This document shows positions 18,189 to 26,969 of a stretch of DNA of 64,000 nucleotides, in pieces. The notes beneath the pieces are model-generated. The model ran no database searches. It saw only the letters and a program-made list of their open reading frames with translations, and was not told where the DNA came from. Origin of the DNA: Bacillota bacterium (lineage in GTDB: Bacteria; Bacillota; Clostridia; Christensenellales; Aristaeellaceae). How positions within the stretch are numbered: the stretch's first letter is position 1; each line of letters begins with the position of its first letter. The translations under genes were made by a program, and so were the position numbers. The DNA is taken from assembly GCA_023411175.1 (NCBI GenBank), contig JAEYPB010000004.1, forward strand, positions 10,837 through 74,836. Reading direction: 5' to 3'.

Positions 18189-20168
18189 TTACTTCTTGAC
18201 GACGGTCAGCGCCTTTTCCACAACGTTTTCGGCGGTCAGTCCGAAGTGGGGGAACAGCACCTTGTAGGGGGCGGACGCGCCGAAGGTGGTCATGCCGATG
18301 ACCGTTCCGTCAAGCCCCACGTACTTGTACCAGCTCATGGGGCTGGCGGCCTCAATGGCCACGCGGGCCCGTACGGCCTTTGGCAGCACGCGCTCCTTGT
18401 ATTCGTCGCTCTGGGCGTCGAACAGGTCCATCGCCGGCATGGACACCACGCGGGCGTCTACGCCCTTTTCGGCGAGGATCTCCTGCGCCTTGACGCAGGG
18501 CTCCACTTCAGAGCCGGAAGCCATCAGAATCACGTCCGGGGTTTCCTTCTTGCCCGCGGAGATCACATAGCCGCCCTTCAGCGCTTCCGCGCCGCTGCCG
18601 TCGTAGAGGGGCAGGTCCTGCCGGGTGGTGACGAGCAGGGTGGGCCTGTCGTTCGTCATCGCGCACACCCAGCCCGCGGCGGTCTCACGGCTGTCGGCGG
18701 GGCGGAACACGGTGAGGTCCGGGATGGCGCGAAGGCCGGCCAACTGCTCCACAGGCTGGTGGGTGGGGCCGTCCTCGCCGACGCCGATGGAGTCGTGGGA
18801 CAGGATGTACGTAATCGGCAGCTTCATGATGGCGCTCATGCGGATGGCGTTTTTCATGTAGTCGCTGAATACGAAGAAGGTGGCGCAGTAGGGCCTGAGG
18901 CCGCCGTGGAGCGCGATGCCGTTGGTGATGGCGGCCATCGCCATCTCGCGCACGCCGAAGTGCAGGTTGGCGCCGGCGCGGTTCTCGGCGGAGAAGTCGC
19001 CCTTGCCCTTCATATAGCTCTTGTTGGAGGGCGCGAGGTCGGCGCTGCCGCCGATGAGGTTCGGCACGCGCGCGGCCAGCCGGTTCAAGACCTCACCGCA
19101 GGCGTTGCGGGTCGCGGCCTTGCCGGAGAAGGCCCAGAGCGCCTCATCCTGCATTGGGTCGAAGGGCAGCTTCTCGTCGTTCCAAACGATCCATTCCTTC
19201 GCCAGCTCCGGGTACGCCTCGGCGTAGCGGGCGAAGAGATCGAGCCATTCCTGTTCCTTCTTCGCGCCTTCTGCGGCGGTTTCGGCCGTCCGCTGATAGA
19301 CTTCCTCGGGAACGGCGAAGGGCTCCTCGCAGGGCCAGCCCAGCGCCTTCTTGGCGGCGGCGAGGCCTTCCACGCCGAGGGGTTCGCCGTGGGCGGAATT
19401 CTGACCGGCGCGGGGGGAGCCGTAGCCGATGGCGGTGTGGCAGACGATCAGGGTGGGCTTGTCGCTGCCCTTGGCGAGCTTAAGGGCGGCTTCCACCGGC
19501 GCATAGCAGTTGGCGTCGTGGACGTCGATCACGTTCCAGCCGTAGGCGCGGAAGCGCGCGGGCACATCCTCGCGGAACACATCGTCGGTGCTGCCCTCGA
19601 TGCAGATCTCGTTGTCGTCGTACAGCGCGATGAGCTTGTTCAGCTTCAGCGTCCCGGCCAGCGAGCAGCACTCGTGGGAAACGCCCTCCATCATGCAGCC
19701 GTCGCCCAGGATCGTGTAGGTGTAGTGGTCCACCACCGGGAAGCCTTCGCGGTTGAACTTCTCAGCCAGGAACGCCTCGGCGATGGCCATGCCCACGGCG
19801 TTGGCGATGCCCTGGCCCAGCGGGCCCGTGGTGGTCTCGACGCCGGGGGTGTGGGTGCATTCCGGGTGGCCGGGGGTCTTGGAGCCGAACTGGCGGAAGT
19901 TTTTGAGTTCCTCGATCGGCAGGCCATAGTGGAACAGGTGCAGAAGCGAATACAGAAGCATAGAGCCGTGGCCGCTGGAAAGGACGAAGCGGTCGCGATC
20001 GGGCCATTTGGGGTTGGACGGGTTGTGCTTCATCTGCTTGGCCCACAGCGCATAAGCCATGGGCGCCGCGCCCATCGGCATGCCGGGGTGGCCGGAGTTG
20101 GCCTTCTGCACGCCCTCGGCGGACAGAATGCGGATTGCGTTGACTGTCAGGTGATCGATCTTGCTCAT
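18189..20168 (-). CDS. tkt: Transketolase
   Basis: A 659-residue thiamine-diphosphate enzyme that transfers two-carbon ketol units between sugar phosphates in the non-oxidative pentose phosphate pathway. It opens with IRILSAEGVQKANSGHPGMP and carries SSGHGSMLLYSLLHL, GDGCMMEGVSHE (ThDP/Mg binding), the central DGPTHQPVEQLAGLRAIP loop and a C-terminal domain. Full length for the family. ATG 20168 has AAAGGAG 9 bases upstream; the frame runs further upstream without family similarity. It is probably the last gene of the operon starting at 24131, 53 bases after the phosphohexomutase-like gene. Confidence 0.97.
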   Translation of the reverse strand: MSKIDHLTVNAIRILSAEGVQKANSGHPGMPMGAAPMAYALWAKQMKHNPSNPKWPDRDRFVLSSGHGSMLLYSLLHLFHYGLPIEELKNFRQFGSKTPGHPECTHTPGVETTTGPLGQGIANAVGMAIAEAFLAEKFNREGFPVVDHYTYTILGDGCMMEGVSHECCSLAGTLKLNKLIALYDDNEICIEGSTDDVFREDVPARFRAYGWNVIDVHDANCYAPVEAALKLAKGSDKPTLIVCHTAIGYGSPRAGQNSAHGEPLGVEGLAAAKKALGWPCEEPFAVPEEVYQRTAETAAEGAKKEQEWLDLFARYAEAYPELAKEWIVWNDEKLPFDPMQDEALWAFSGKAATRNACGEVLNRLAARVPNLIGGSADLAPSNKSYMKGKGDFSAENRAGANLHFGVREMAMAAITNGIALHGGLRPYCATFFVFSDYMKNAIRMSAIMKLPITYILSHDSIGVGEDGPTHQPVEQLAGLRAIPDLTVFRPADSRETAAGWVCAMTNDRPTLLVTTRQDLPLYDGSGAEALKGGYVISAGKKETPDVILMASGSEVEPCVKAQEILAEKGVDARVVSMPAMDLFDAQSDEYKERVLPKAVRARVAIEAASPMSWYKYVGLDGTVIGMTTFGASAPYKVLFPHFGLTAENVVEKALTVVKK

Positions 20169-20221
20169 GAGGTTCGCTCCTTTGGATGTAATCCGGGAAA
20201 ATATGGCCGAACGGGCGCGGT

Positions 20222-21697
20222 TTACGAAGAAATCGCGGCCCGGAGGGGCGCAAGGTCCAGCTCCGCGTCGTCCTTCAAAAGGTCGTAGAGCTCGGTCAGG
20301 ATGCGGTTGACGCCGCCGGGCACGTCGCTCTCCACGTTGAGCGGCATCACCCGCTCGTGGACCGACATGCGCAGAAGAAGCCACGCGTTGTCCATGTCGC
20401 CGTCGAGGTCGAAGTTGATGCGGACGCCCTCGCGGTTGTCGGTGGCCAGCCGCCACTCGGGGTTCTCCAGCGTGTGGGAGAGCACCGATTCGATGGCGGA
20501 CTGGGCGGCGGCGCGGTGGTCGCTCGCGAGGATGCGCATGCGGATCTCGGCGCGCTCAACGGGCTCCGCCAATTCGGCGATCAAGCTGGAGAGCGTTTCG
20601 CCGTCCCGCTTCATGCCGAGGGCCTTGCACAGAACCACCGCCGCCAGGTAGGCGCCGTCGTCCAGGAAGAAGTTTTCCCGCATCGCCGCGTGGCCGCTGG
20701 TTTCGATGGCGAGGGGGCAATCGATGTCCTCCTCGTTCAGGCGCATGGCCTCGGTGATGACGTTCAGGTGCCCGCGCTTGTAGCGGTAGTGCACCCCGCC
20801 CCACTCGGTGATGAAGCGCGCCACGCCGGAGGAGGTGACCGAGTCGGTCACGAAGGTCGCGCCGGGGCGCTCTTCCAGAAGGATCGCCGCCATCAGCGCG
20901 ATCAGCCGGTTGCCGGTCAGCGGACGGCCGTCCTGATCGATCAAGGCGCAGCGGGTGCCGTCCGCGTCCAGCGCGACGCCCAGATCCGCCTCGTTCTCCG
21001 CCACAGCGCGGGAAAGCGCCTCGAGGGCCGCCGCGTCGTCCGGGCGGAACGCGCCGCCGGGCGGGCTAATCCGCACCACGTCCGCGCCCATCTCCTCGAT
21101 GGCGTCGGCGAACAGCATGCCTGCCCCGGACGCGAACACCACGACGAAAAGCCCAACCAGCGGGCACTGCACGTCGTCGTCCAGCCGGCGGCGGATCATG
21201 TCATACAGGTGCTGCCGCCAGGGGGAAAGGGCGTCCAGTTCGGACACCAGGCGCTGAGGCACGCTGGTCTCCCGCGCCCGCAAAAGCACCTCGCGCTGCT
21301 CGTCGGGGCGCAGGCTGCCGTCCCGGGTCATGAGCTTAAAGCCATTCCAGTCGTCGGGCTGCGCACCCGCTGTCACCATCACCGCGCCGTCGGCATGGGT
21401 TTCTCCGGCGGTGGTCAGGTACATGGCGGCGGTGGTGGCGATGCCCGCGTCGTACAAGTCACAATCCGCGGCGGTCAGCCCCCTAACCAGCGCCTGCTTC
21501 AGCGCCTCGCCGGAAGGGCGATCGTCGCGGCCTACGGCGAGGATCAGGCGGTCGCTGGTCGTGCCCTTCTGCGCCGCCAGCCACATGGCGAAGGCGTAGC
21601 CCAGGCACTCGGCCAGCGCCGGGGAGATTTCGCCGCCCTCGCCCGCAGGGCCGCAGATTTCGCCGCCCTGAACGAGGGTCGGCCAGTTTTCACGCAT
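20222..21697 (-). CDS. Phosphohexomutase-like protein lacking the catalytic serine
   Basis: A 491-residue member of the alpha-D-phosphohexomutase superfamily. Recognisable family segments are ILAVGRDDRPSGEALKQAL, FVTDSVTSSGVARFITEWGG, YKRGHLNVITEAMRLN and AIETSGHAAMRENFFLDDGA. The active-site loop, normally T-A-S-H-N/L-P with a phosphoserine, reads TAGAQP here, with Gly111 in the Ser position. The metal loop, normally D-x-D-x-D-R, reads DADGTR (243-248) and so lacks its third Asp. The terminal phosphate loop is also atypical (LLRMSVHERVMP). It is likely inactive as a classical mutase or altered in function. ATG 21697 has GGAGGG upstream and overlaps the DUF2461 gene by 8 bases. Confidence 0.82.
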   Translation of the reverse strand: MRENWPTLVQGGEICGPAGEGGEISPALAECLGYAFAMWLAAQKGTTSDRLILAVGRDDRPSGEALKQALVRGLTAADCDLYDAGIATTAAMYLTTAGETHADGAVMVTAGAQPDDWNGFKLMTRDGSLRPDEQREVLLRARETSVPQRLVSELDALSPWRQHLYDMIRRRLDDDVQCPLVGLFVVVFASGAGMLFADAIEEMGADVVRISPPGGAFRPDDAAALEALSRAVAENEADLGVALDADGTRCALIDQDGRPLTGNRLIALMAAILLEERPGATFVTDSVTSSGVARFITEWGGVHYRYKRGHLNVITEAMRLNEEDIDCPLAIETSGHAAMRENFFLDDGAYLAAVVLCKALGMKRDGETLSSLIAELAEPVERAEIRMRILASDHRAAAQSAIESVLSHTLENPEWRLATDNREGVRINFDLDGDMDNAWLLLRMSVHERVMPLNVESDVPGGVNRILTELYDLLKDDAELDLAPLRAAISS

Positions 21698-22400
21698 GGG
21701 GAGCCCTCCCGTCAACCGTCGAGTCGGTCATCTCTTCCTCGGGGGTCAGGGACGCGATGTAGGCGTACAGGGGCTTCAGGTGCAAAAAGCCGCGGCGCAC
21801 TTCGTCCGCCAGCGCGGGGGAGCGGATCAGGTCAAAGTCGTTTATTTCCTTCTCGACGTAGAAGCCTTTGAGGGCGTACCAGGCCCTGAGCTTTTCGGGG
21901 ATCCCCTCCGGAATCGGCATGCGGCGAAACGCGTTCGCATGCAGTGTGAACTCGTCCAGCGCGGAATCCGTCGCCTCCAGCACCCTTTCAGGCTCGGTCA
22001 GGATGCGCCGCCGAAGCGCGTTCATCAGCGGGCGGTTCTCGTCGTAGAAGCCCATGCCGTAGCTCGCGCCGGAGTCGGAGATGTCAAAGTACATGCCCAT
22101 CGTGGTGCGCCGGTCGGCCCCCGGGCGTCGGAAGGCGATCCAGATGTAGTCCCGGTAGGGGGACTTGTCCTTGGTGAAGCGCACGTCCCGGTTGATGCGG
22201 GAGACCACCTTCTCCGGCCTGGTCTCGAGGTCCGGGTCGATGGCGCGAACGGTTTCCGCCAGCTCCGCCGCGAGAAGGCGCGCCGGGGTGCGCACGCTTT
22301 CCTCGTACCAGCCGTGGTTCGCGAGAAAAAAGTCCCGGTTGTTGTTGAAGCGGATGGCCATGAAAAACTCCATGCCGCTCTGGGGGAAGCCCTGAAACAT
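21690..22400 (-). CDS. DUF2461 domain protein
   Basis: A 236-residue protein matching the DUF2461 / TIGR02453 family over its length. Seen are the N-terminal FFMAIRFNNNRDFFLANHGWYEE, then VSRINRDVRFTKDKSPYRDY, MGMYFDIS and the C-terminal YEFLRSPALADEV-like segment (DFDLIRSPALADEV). It is soluble and has no signal peptide. The biochemical role of the family is unknown. It lies 24 bases after the DUF11-like surface protein gene and overlaps the phosphohexomutase-like gene by 8 bases, so the genes are likely co-translated. Confidence 0.88.
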   Translation of the reverse strand: MFQGFPQSGMEFFMAIRFNNNRDFFLANHGWYEESVRTPARLLAAELAETVRAIDPDLETRPEKVVSRINRDVRFTKDKSPYRDYIWIAFRRPGADRRTTMGMYFDISDSGASYGMGFYDENRPLMNALRRRILTEPERVLEATDSALDEFTLHANAFRRMPIPEGIPEKLRAWYALKGFYVEKEINDFDLIRSPALADEVRRGFLHLKPLYAYIASLTPEEEMTDSTVDGRAPHA

Positions 22401-22424
22401 AAGGATTCTTGACCTCGCTTTTCT

Positions 22425-24131
22425 TTACGCGCCGGGATCGGGCCCGTCCCGCCGGATCACGGGCACCGGCCGGGTCTCCTGGGTGAGATCGCCCTTTGCG
22501 CCCTGCATCGAGCGGCGGATCCGCTTGATGTGGATGCGGCGCTGCTTTTCAATCTTTTTGCGCCTGCGCGCGCTGTTCACGGCGATGATCGCAATGAGAA
22601 CCGCCAGCACCGAAGCCGCGCCGATCATCATCATCAAAAACGTGGAAACCCCGCCGGACAGGCGGTAGGATGTTCCGGCGAGCATCGCAAGCGGCGTGGG
22701 CGCGGGGTTTGCCGACTGGGGCTGCGCGGCGGCCTCAACGGCGATGGGCGCGGACAAGACCGTCAGCCGCCCACCCTTCTCGTCGGTCATCTCCGCCAGG
22801 AAGACGAAGGGCTTTCCGCCGAGGGGGTAGTCCTGCTCGACGAGGGTTTCGCCCGGCGGCACCACCCACAGCGTACGGATCGCGCCGCGGGATTGTTCGG
22901 ACAGCTTGACGCGGCGGAGCGCGTCCTCGCCGGTGTTGTTCAGCCGGAGCGTGAAGCGCACCGTGCCGGCGGGTACCGGGGTGTTGGGGTTGACCTGCGC
23001 GCTCAGCGCGACGCGGGCGCGGTTGGCCGCTGCCTGCACCGCCACCGTCAGCGGGTTGGAGCGCGCCGAAATCGCGGAGCCGCCCTCCGTCCGCCCGGAG
23101 ACGGTCATAAGGAAAGTGGTGGTCTCCCGCATCTGAACCGACTGGGTCACTTCATACCGCTCGCCGGGCTTCAGCGAGAAGAGCGGGCTGTCCAGCTCCG
23201 CGCCGTTCTGGTCGGTGACGCGCAGCCTTTCGCAGGCGATGTCCGACGCGTTGAACAGCGTCATCCGAAGCGTTACGCTCTCGCCGCTCCGCACCGCCGC
23301 CTGGTCGGCCGAAAGCACCGCCTCCAGCCGCTGATCGGTCACGTGGATGTGGGTCTCGCCCAAGTCGCGGACGATGGGCACCTCCGGGTTGGCCTTGCTG
23401 TAACAGGTGAGGGTGGGGAGGCTCTCCGCGTCCGACGCGACCGCCACCCGCGTGGTAAAGGTGTGCTTCTGGCCGGGGGCCAGCTCGGCCAGCCCGCCCA
23501 CGTCGCCGGTCAGCGGGTCGGAGACGACAATGTCGGTCAGCGGTACGTTGCCGGTATTGACCACCCGGTAGGTCAGCGACACTTGCTCGCCCGCCTGTAC
23601 GTATTCAGACGATACCGACCGGCTGAATTCGACGCTGGGCTTGGCTTCGATGCGCTCGAGCGGCGCTTGAACGGTCATGCGCCCGCCGATTTCGTTCACT
23701 GTCCCCGGGTTCAGCGTGCAGCGAACGAGGTAGGTCACGCCGCCGCCCAGGAACTGTTCCAGCGATAACGAAAGGCGCTCTTCATGGGCGCGGGATTCGC
23801 CCGGCCCCAGCGTGCCGACGCTCTCCACCAGCGATCCGTTGGGCCGGAGGATCCGGACGTCCGCGATGGGGCTGTCGCCCGAGTTGGTCAGCGTGATCGT
23901 CAGGTGGACGATTTCGGGGGCAACCATCAGGTTGGGCTCGATGGACGCCGAGACCTGCAGCGCCTCGGGATAGACCGGCTCCGGCGTCGCGTCCTCTGAA
24001 AGCGCGGTGAGGGGAGCGAGAAGGCAGAGGAGGAAAATCGCCAGCAGCGCGCACATTCCGCCGAGCGGGTTCGCGCGCAAAAGCGCGCCGCCCGGCGCCG
24101 CTGCGGCCCGCTCCGGCGCTCTCACCGGCAT
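22425..24131 (-). CDS. Surface protein with DUF11/CARDB-like repeats and C-terminal anchor
   Basis: A 568-residue protein with an N-terminal basic region and hydrophobic segment (MCALLAIFLLCLLAPLTALS), then four or five beta-sandwich repeats of about 100 residues. These are marked by N-(S/T)GD/GN-PL-D or NNTGEDALRRV strands and (L/P)GPGE, APGQK or KPGER turns, as in DUF11 and CARDB/NPCBM-associated modules. A C-terminal transmembrane helix (FLMMMIGAASVLAVLIAIIA) is followed by a basic tail. It is probably displayed outside the membrane. ATG 24131 follows GGGGAGGG; the frame continues to 24251, but that extends past the promoter -10 and -35 boxes. A 20-codon leader ORF overlaps its start. Confidence 0.8.
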   Translation of the reverse strand: MPVRAPERAAAAPGGALLRANPLGGMCALLAIFLLCLLAPLTALSEDATPEPVYPEALQVSASIEPNLMVAPEIVHLTITLTNSGDSPIADVRILRPNGSLVESVGTLGPGESRAHEERLSLSLEQFLGGGVTYLVRCTLNPGTVNEIGGRMTVQAPLERIEAKPSVEFSRSVSSEYVQAGEQVSLTYRVVNTGNVPLTDIVVSDPLTGDVGGLAELAPGQKHTFTTRVAVASDAESLPTLTCYSKANPEVPIVRDLGETHIHVTDQRLEAVLSADQAAVRSGESVTLRMTLFNASDIACERLRVTDQNGAELDSPLFSLKPGERYEVTQSVQMRETTTFLMTVSGRTEGGSAISARSNPLTVAVQAAANRARVALSAQVNPNTPVPAGTVRFTLRLNNTGEDALRRVKLSEQSRGAIRTLWVVPPGETLVEQDYPLGGKPFVFLAEMTDEKGGRLTVLSAPIAVEAAAQPQSANPAPTPLAMLAGTSYRLSGGVSTFLMMMIGAASVLAVLIAIIAVNSARRRKKIEKQRRIHIKRIRRSMQGAKGDLTQETRPVPVIRRDGPDPGA

Positions 24132-24184
24132 GGGATTTCCCTCCCCGGCCTGATTGCACTCACACTTCTGTCCTTGATCGGCAT
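24122..24184 (-). CDS. Possible 20-residue leader peptide
   Basis: A small ORF (starts MPIKDRS, ends REIPCR) with a stronger ribosome binding site, GGAGGAG, 5 bases before its ATG than the main gene has. Its stop codon lies 10 bases inside the start region of the surface-protein gene at 24131, in a different frame. This is the geometry of translational coupling or attenuation. It is also the first ATG after the promoter at 24211-24239. Coding status is inferred only from the site and position. Confidence 0.45.
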   Translation of the reverse strand: MPIKDRSVSAIRPGREIPCR

Positions 24185-24210
24185 GAAACTCCTCCACCGC
24201 GTATGGAACC

Positions 24211-24239
24211 ATTTTAGTATACGCCGCGCCGGGTGTCAA
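24211..24239 (-). promoter_or_regulatory. Promoter of the surface protein / DUF2461 / mutase-like / tkt operon
   Basis: Minus-strand TTGACA (24234-24239), 17 bases, TAAAAT (24211-24216). Near-consensus sigma-A type. Confidence 0.75.
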
Positions 24240-24448
24240 GAAAGCGTACATTAATATGGGCTGTCAAAATACCGCAGCATTTCGACAGCCGGAAGAATGT
24301 TGGCGCCGAAATCCGCGCGGCACCTTTCCGCGCGGAGGCGGTGAACGAATGGAAGGAACGGGGGGAGCGACGGCGCACGGTTTCAGGCATGACCATCAGG
24401 GCTTTTCGAAGAAAAGGCGGAGGTTTGAAACAATCTGCTATTTCCTGG

Positions 24449-25225
24449 CTAAAGCGGGAGATTGCGGCAGAGATCGTACATGATGATCCCGGCGGCCACC
24501 GATGCGTTGAGAGACTGGGCACCGCCGCGCATGGGCAGCTTCAGCGCCACCGTCGCCCGGGCCATCACCTGTTGGCTGATGCCGTGGGCTTCGCTGCCGA
24601 TCACCAGAACGAATTTGTCGGGCAGCGGCGCGCGCTGGTAGAACGGTGCGCCATCCAGCGATGTGGCGACCACCGCGTATCCGCGCACTTCGAGCGCGGC
24701 AAGCGCTTCGGCCAAGTCCCGAACCTGGCCCAGCGGCACGCGGAAGCCGGAGCCCATCGCCGCGCGCTGGACTTTCGGGGACAGCCAGTCGGCGCAGCCG
24801 GGGCCGGTGATCAGCGCCTCGAAACCGGCGGCGTCGGCGGTGCGCCAGATGGTGCCGAGATTTCCGGGATCCTGCACCCCGTCCAGCGCCACGATGCGTC
24901 GGGGCAGGTTCTCGAGATCCAGCGGTTTTGGCAGCGCGAAGGCCGCGCAGGCGCCCTGGGGCGTCTTCGTGTCGCACACCGCTTCCAGCACCCGGCGGGG
25001 CACCGTCAGAATGCGCGCGCCGAGGGAACCAAGCGCCTCAGGCAGGTCGCTGAAGTCCCGCCCCTCCTCAAAGAGCGCCGCGGCGGGGGCGAGAACCGCC
25101 GACGCCTCGCGCATCATCTTCTCGCCCTCCACGAGGAAAAGCCCCTCCGCCTCGCGCCCCTCGGCGCCCTTCAGCGCGCGCAGGCGCTGAATCAGCGGGT
25201 TTTTGACGCTGTCAAGGCGCTCCAT
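24449..25225 (-). CDS. TrmH/SpoU-family RNA methyltransferase
   Basis: A 258-residue SPOUT methyltransferase acting on tRNA or rRNA ribose 2'-OH. The N-terminal substrate-binding part starts with RLDSVKNPLIQRLRALK and FLVEGEKMMREA. The knotted SAM domain carries motif 1 DPGNLGTIWRTADAAGF, motif 2 VLVIGSEAHGIS and motif 3 LPMRGGAQSLNASVAAGIIM. All three are intact. The length and N-terminal extension suggest an rRNA enzyme of the RlmB/TsnR-like group; the exact site is unknown. Its start overlaps the flippase-like gene by 14 bases; last gene of a three-gene leftward operon. Confidence 0.93.
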   Translation of the reverse strand: MERLDSVKNPLIQRLRALKGAEGREAEGLFLVEGEKMMREASAVLAPAAALFEEGRDFSDLPEALGSLGARILTVPRRVLEAVCDTKTPQGACAAFALPKPLDLENLPRRIVALDGVQDPGNLGTIWRTADAAGFEALITGPGCADWLSPKVQRAAMGSGFRVPLGQVRDLAEALAALEVRGYAVVATSLDGAPFYQRAPLPDKFVLVIGSEAHGISQQVMARATVALKLPMRGGAQSLNASVAAGIIMYDLCRNLPL

Positions 25226-26276
25226 TTGTCTCCCTCTCCTTCTGTTCCGCTTCGAAAAAGCGCATGCCGCCCTCCGCCAGAACCGATATAAACCCGATCA
25301 GCATCAGCAGGTAATAGGTGATGGCGCGCCACAGGAAGATCGCGCTGAGCATCGTCCTCTCTGGGAAAATCCCGCCGAAAAACACCGAAAAGCCGTACTC
25401 CTGCGCCCCGCTGGCGCCGGGCAGCGGCATGAACGAAGCGCCGATGTACAGAAGCGTCTGGAGCGTCACGAGGGTAATGGACGAGACGCCGTGAAGCCAG
25501 AACGCGCGGTAGACGCACAGGATGATCGACATCATAAGTCCGATCTGTATCAGCGACAGGAGGAGCACCTTCGCCGCCAAGAGCGGCTTTTTGAACAGCG
25601 CCGCGACGGAGGCCTGGTATTCGCCCATCATATGATCCACTTTCTTCTGGGCGGCGTCCCGGTCACGGACGATCCGGAACCGGGTCAAAAGCCATACGGC
25701 GGTGCGGCTCAGCGCATTCAAAACCCGCCGGTTCAGGCCGAGGATGCCTACGAAAAGCGGCATTGCGGAATTGATGAAGAAGCCCAGCACCACAAGCCAG
25801 CGCACCGGGCCCAGGTTAAGCGCCACATGGGTTCGGGTGGCGATCCATAGCGCCGCGCCCAGCCCTACCAGCGCCAGCTGGAAGCCGATGAACTGCACCG
25901 TGACAGCGGCTGTCGCTACGGGGGCGGACACGCCCCAGCGGGACATGGCGAGCACCTCGACGGGCTGTCCGCCGCTGGAAGAGGGCGTGATGGCCGAATA
26001 GAACTGCCCGACGCCGGTGACCGCCAGCGACTTGACGAACGAGATTTTGCTGCCCTCGCCCCTCAGGTATGCGTAGAGCGTCAGCGCGCGGACGAGCACG
26101 TAGCCGATGAGAAGGCCCGCGCCGGCCCACAGCCATCGGCTGCTGAGGCCGCTCAACTGGCGGACGACCTCCGGCCCCTCGCCGCTTTTTAACACCCATA
26201 CGGCAAAGACTGCCGCCACAACCAGCACGTAGGCGAGGCCCATATAGCGCTTGGAGAAACTTTTGATCCGTTTCAC
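25212..26276 (-). CDS. Flippase-like (MprF-N / UPF0104) membrane protein
   Basis: A 354-residue protein with about eight hydrophobic segments, matching the lysylphosphatidylglycerol synthase transmembrane region family (PF03706). The hallmarks are FYSAITPSSSGGQPVEVLAM near residue 90 and FMPLPGASGAQEYGFS near 280. The synthase (aminoacyl-transferase) domain of MprF is absent, so it would be a lipid or glycolipid flippase-like protein rather than a lipid lysinylation enzyme. It is translationally coupled with DUF3842 upstream (4-base overlap) and the TrmH-type gene downstream. Confidence 0.88.
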   Translation of the reverse strand: MKRIKSFSKRYMGLAYVLVVAAVFAVWVLKSGEGPEVVRQLSGLSSRWLWAGAGLLIGYVLVRALTLYAYLRGEGSKISFVKSLAVTGVGQFYSAITPSSSGGQPVEVLAMSRWGVSAPVATAAVTVQFIGFQLALVGLGAALWIATRTHVALNLGPVRWLVVLGFFINSAMPLFVGILGLNRRVLNALSRTAVWLLTRFRIVRDRDAAQKKVDHMMGEYQASVAALFKKPLLAAKVLLLSLIQIGLMMSIILCVYRAFWLHGVSSITLVTLQTLLYIGASFMPLPGASGAQEYGFSVFFGGIFPERTMLSAIFLWRAITYYLLMLIGFISVLAEGGMRFFEAEQKERETNGAP

Positions 26277-26701
26277 GGGCGCTCACCCGACGCCGCCTGG
26301 CAGACCTGAAGCGCCTGAGAGATGGCGTCCTCGATGGCGTCGGAAAGGGAAAGGTTTCCCGTCCCCGCGATTTTGACGCAGCAGCGCCCGATGGGCACCA
26401 GGATTTTTACGGCGCGGCTGGCCGCAACCGCCTCCGCGGCGGCGGGCGTGACCTCGCCCAGCATGGCGTCGGCGAGCACGATGCCGATGGGTCCCATGAT
26501 CACATCGGCATTCCGGCAGGCGACCCTGACCGGGTTTTCCCCGGTGGCGCCCGCGTCCGCCCCGGCGCGAAGCATCGCGGCGGTGGCCAGCGCGTTGAGG
26601 CCGATGGCGGTCACCTCCGCCGAGGGCAGGCGTTTTTTCAGCCCTTCCACCAGCGTCCGGCCCACGCCTCCACCGGCTCCATCAATTACGACGACGTTCA
26701 T
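26273..26701 (-). CDS. DUF3842 family protein
   Basis: A 142-residue protein beginning MNVVVIDGAGGGVGRTLVEG, a nucleotide-binding-like Gly-rich start, followed by TAIGLNALATAAMLRAGAD, ADVIMGPIGIVLADAMLGE and ILVPIGRCCVKIAG. This pattern is characteristic of DUF3842, found mainly in Clostridia. Function is unknown; the start resembles a Rossmann-type dinucleotide-binding turn. ATG 26701 is chosen because it begins the family match; the frame is open to 26860 without similarity. First gene of an operon with the flippase-like and TrmH-type genes. Confidence 0.85.
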   Translation of the reverse strand: MNVVVIDGAGGGVGRTLVEGLKKRLPSAEVTAIGLNALATAAMLRAGADAGATGENPVRVACRNADVIMGPIGIVLADAMLGEVTPAAAEAVAASRAVKILVPIGRCCVKIAGTGNLSLSDAIEDAISQALQVCQAASGERP

Positions 26702-26831
26702 CCCCACACCCCTATCAATCGTATACGCTCCGCCGCGGCGGAGCCGCAGTACAGCGGCGCACGCGGCCCGCGGGCGGGCATCTCTCGCGCGCCGCGAGCC
26801 CCGGCACCCCGGCGTGCGGCGAATCGTATCC

Positions 26832-26860
26832 ATTATACGGGTGCCGGGGGGCATCGTCAA
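26832..26860 (-). promoter_or_regulatory. Promoter of the DUF3842 operon
   Basis: Minus-strand TTGACG (26855-26860), 17 bases, TATAAT (26832-26837). The roughly 130-base leader to the start at 26701 is GC-rich with several self-complementary stretches. Confidence 0.7.
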
Positions 26861-26913
26861 ATGGAATCGGGCCGAGCCTTCACAATTCTACCCAAAACAC
26901 AACCCAATTAACA

Positions 26914-26943
26914 TTGAATCGCGGCTTTTCGCGGGCGTATACT
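26914..26943 (+). promoter_or_regulatory. Promoter of the amidohydrolase gene
   Basis: TTGAAT (26914-26919), 18 bases, TATACT (26938-26943), 26 bases before ATG 26970. Confidence 0.55.
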
Positions 26944-26969
26944 GAAGGTGAACGAAACGGAGGATCACG

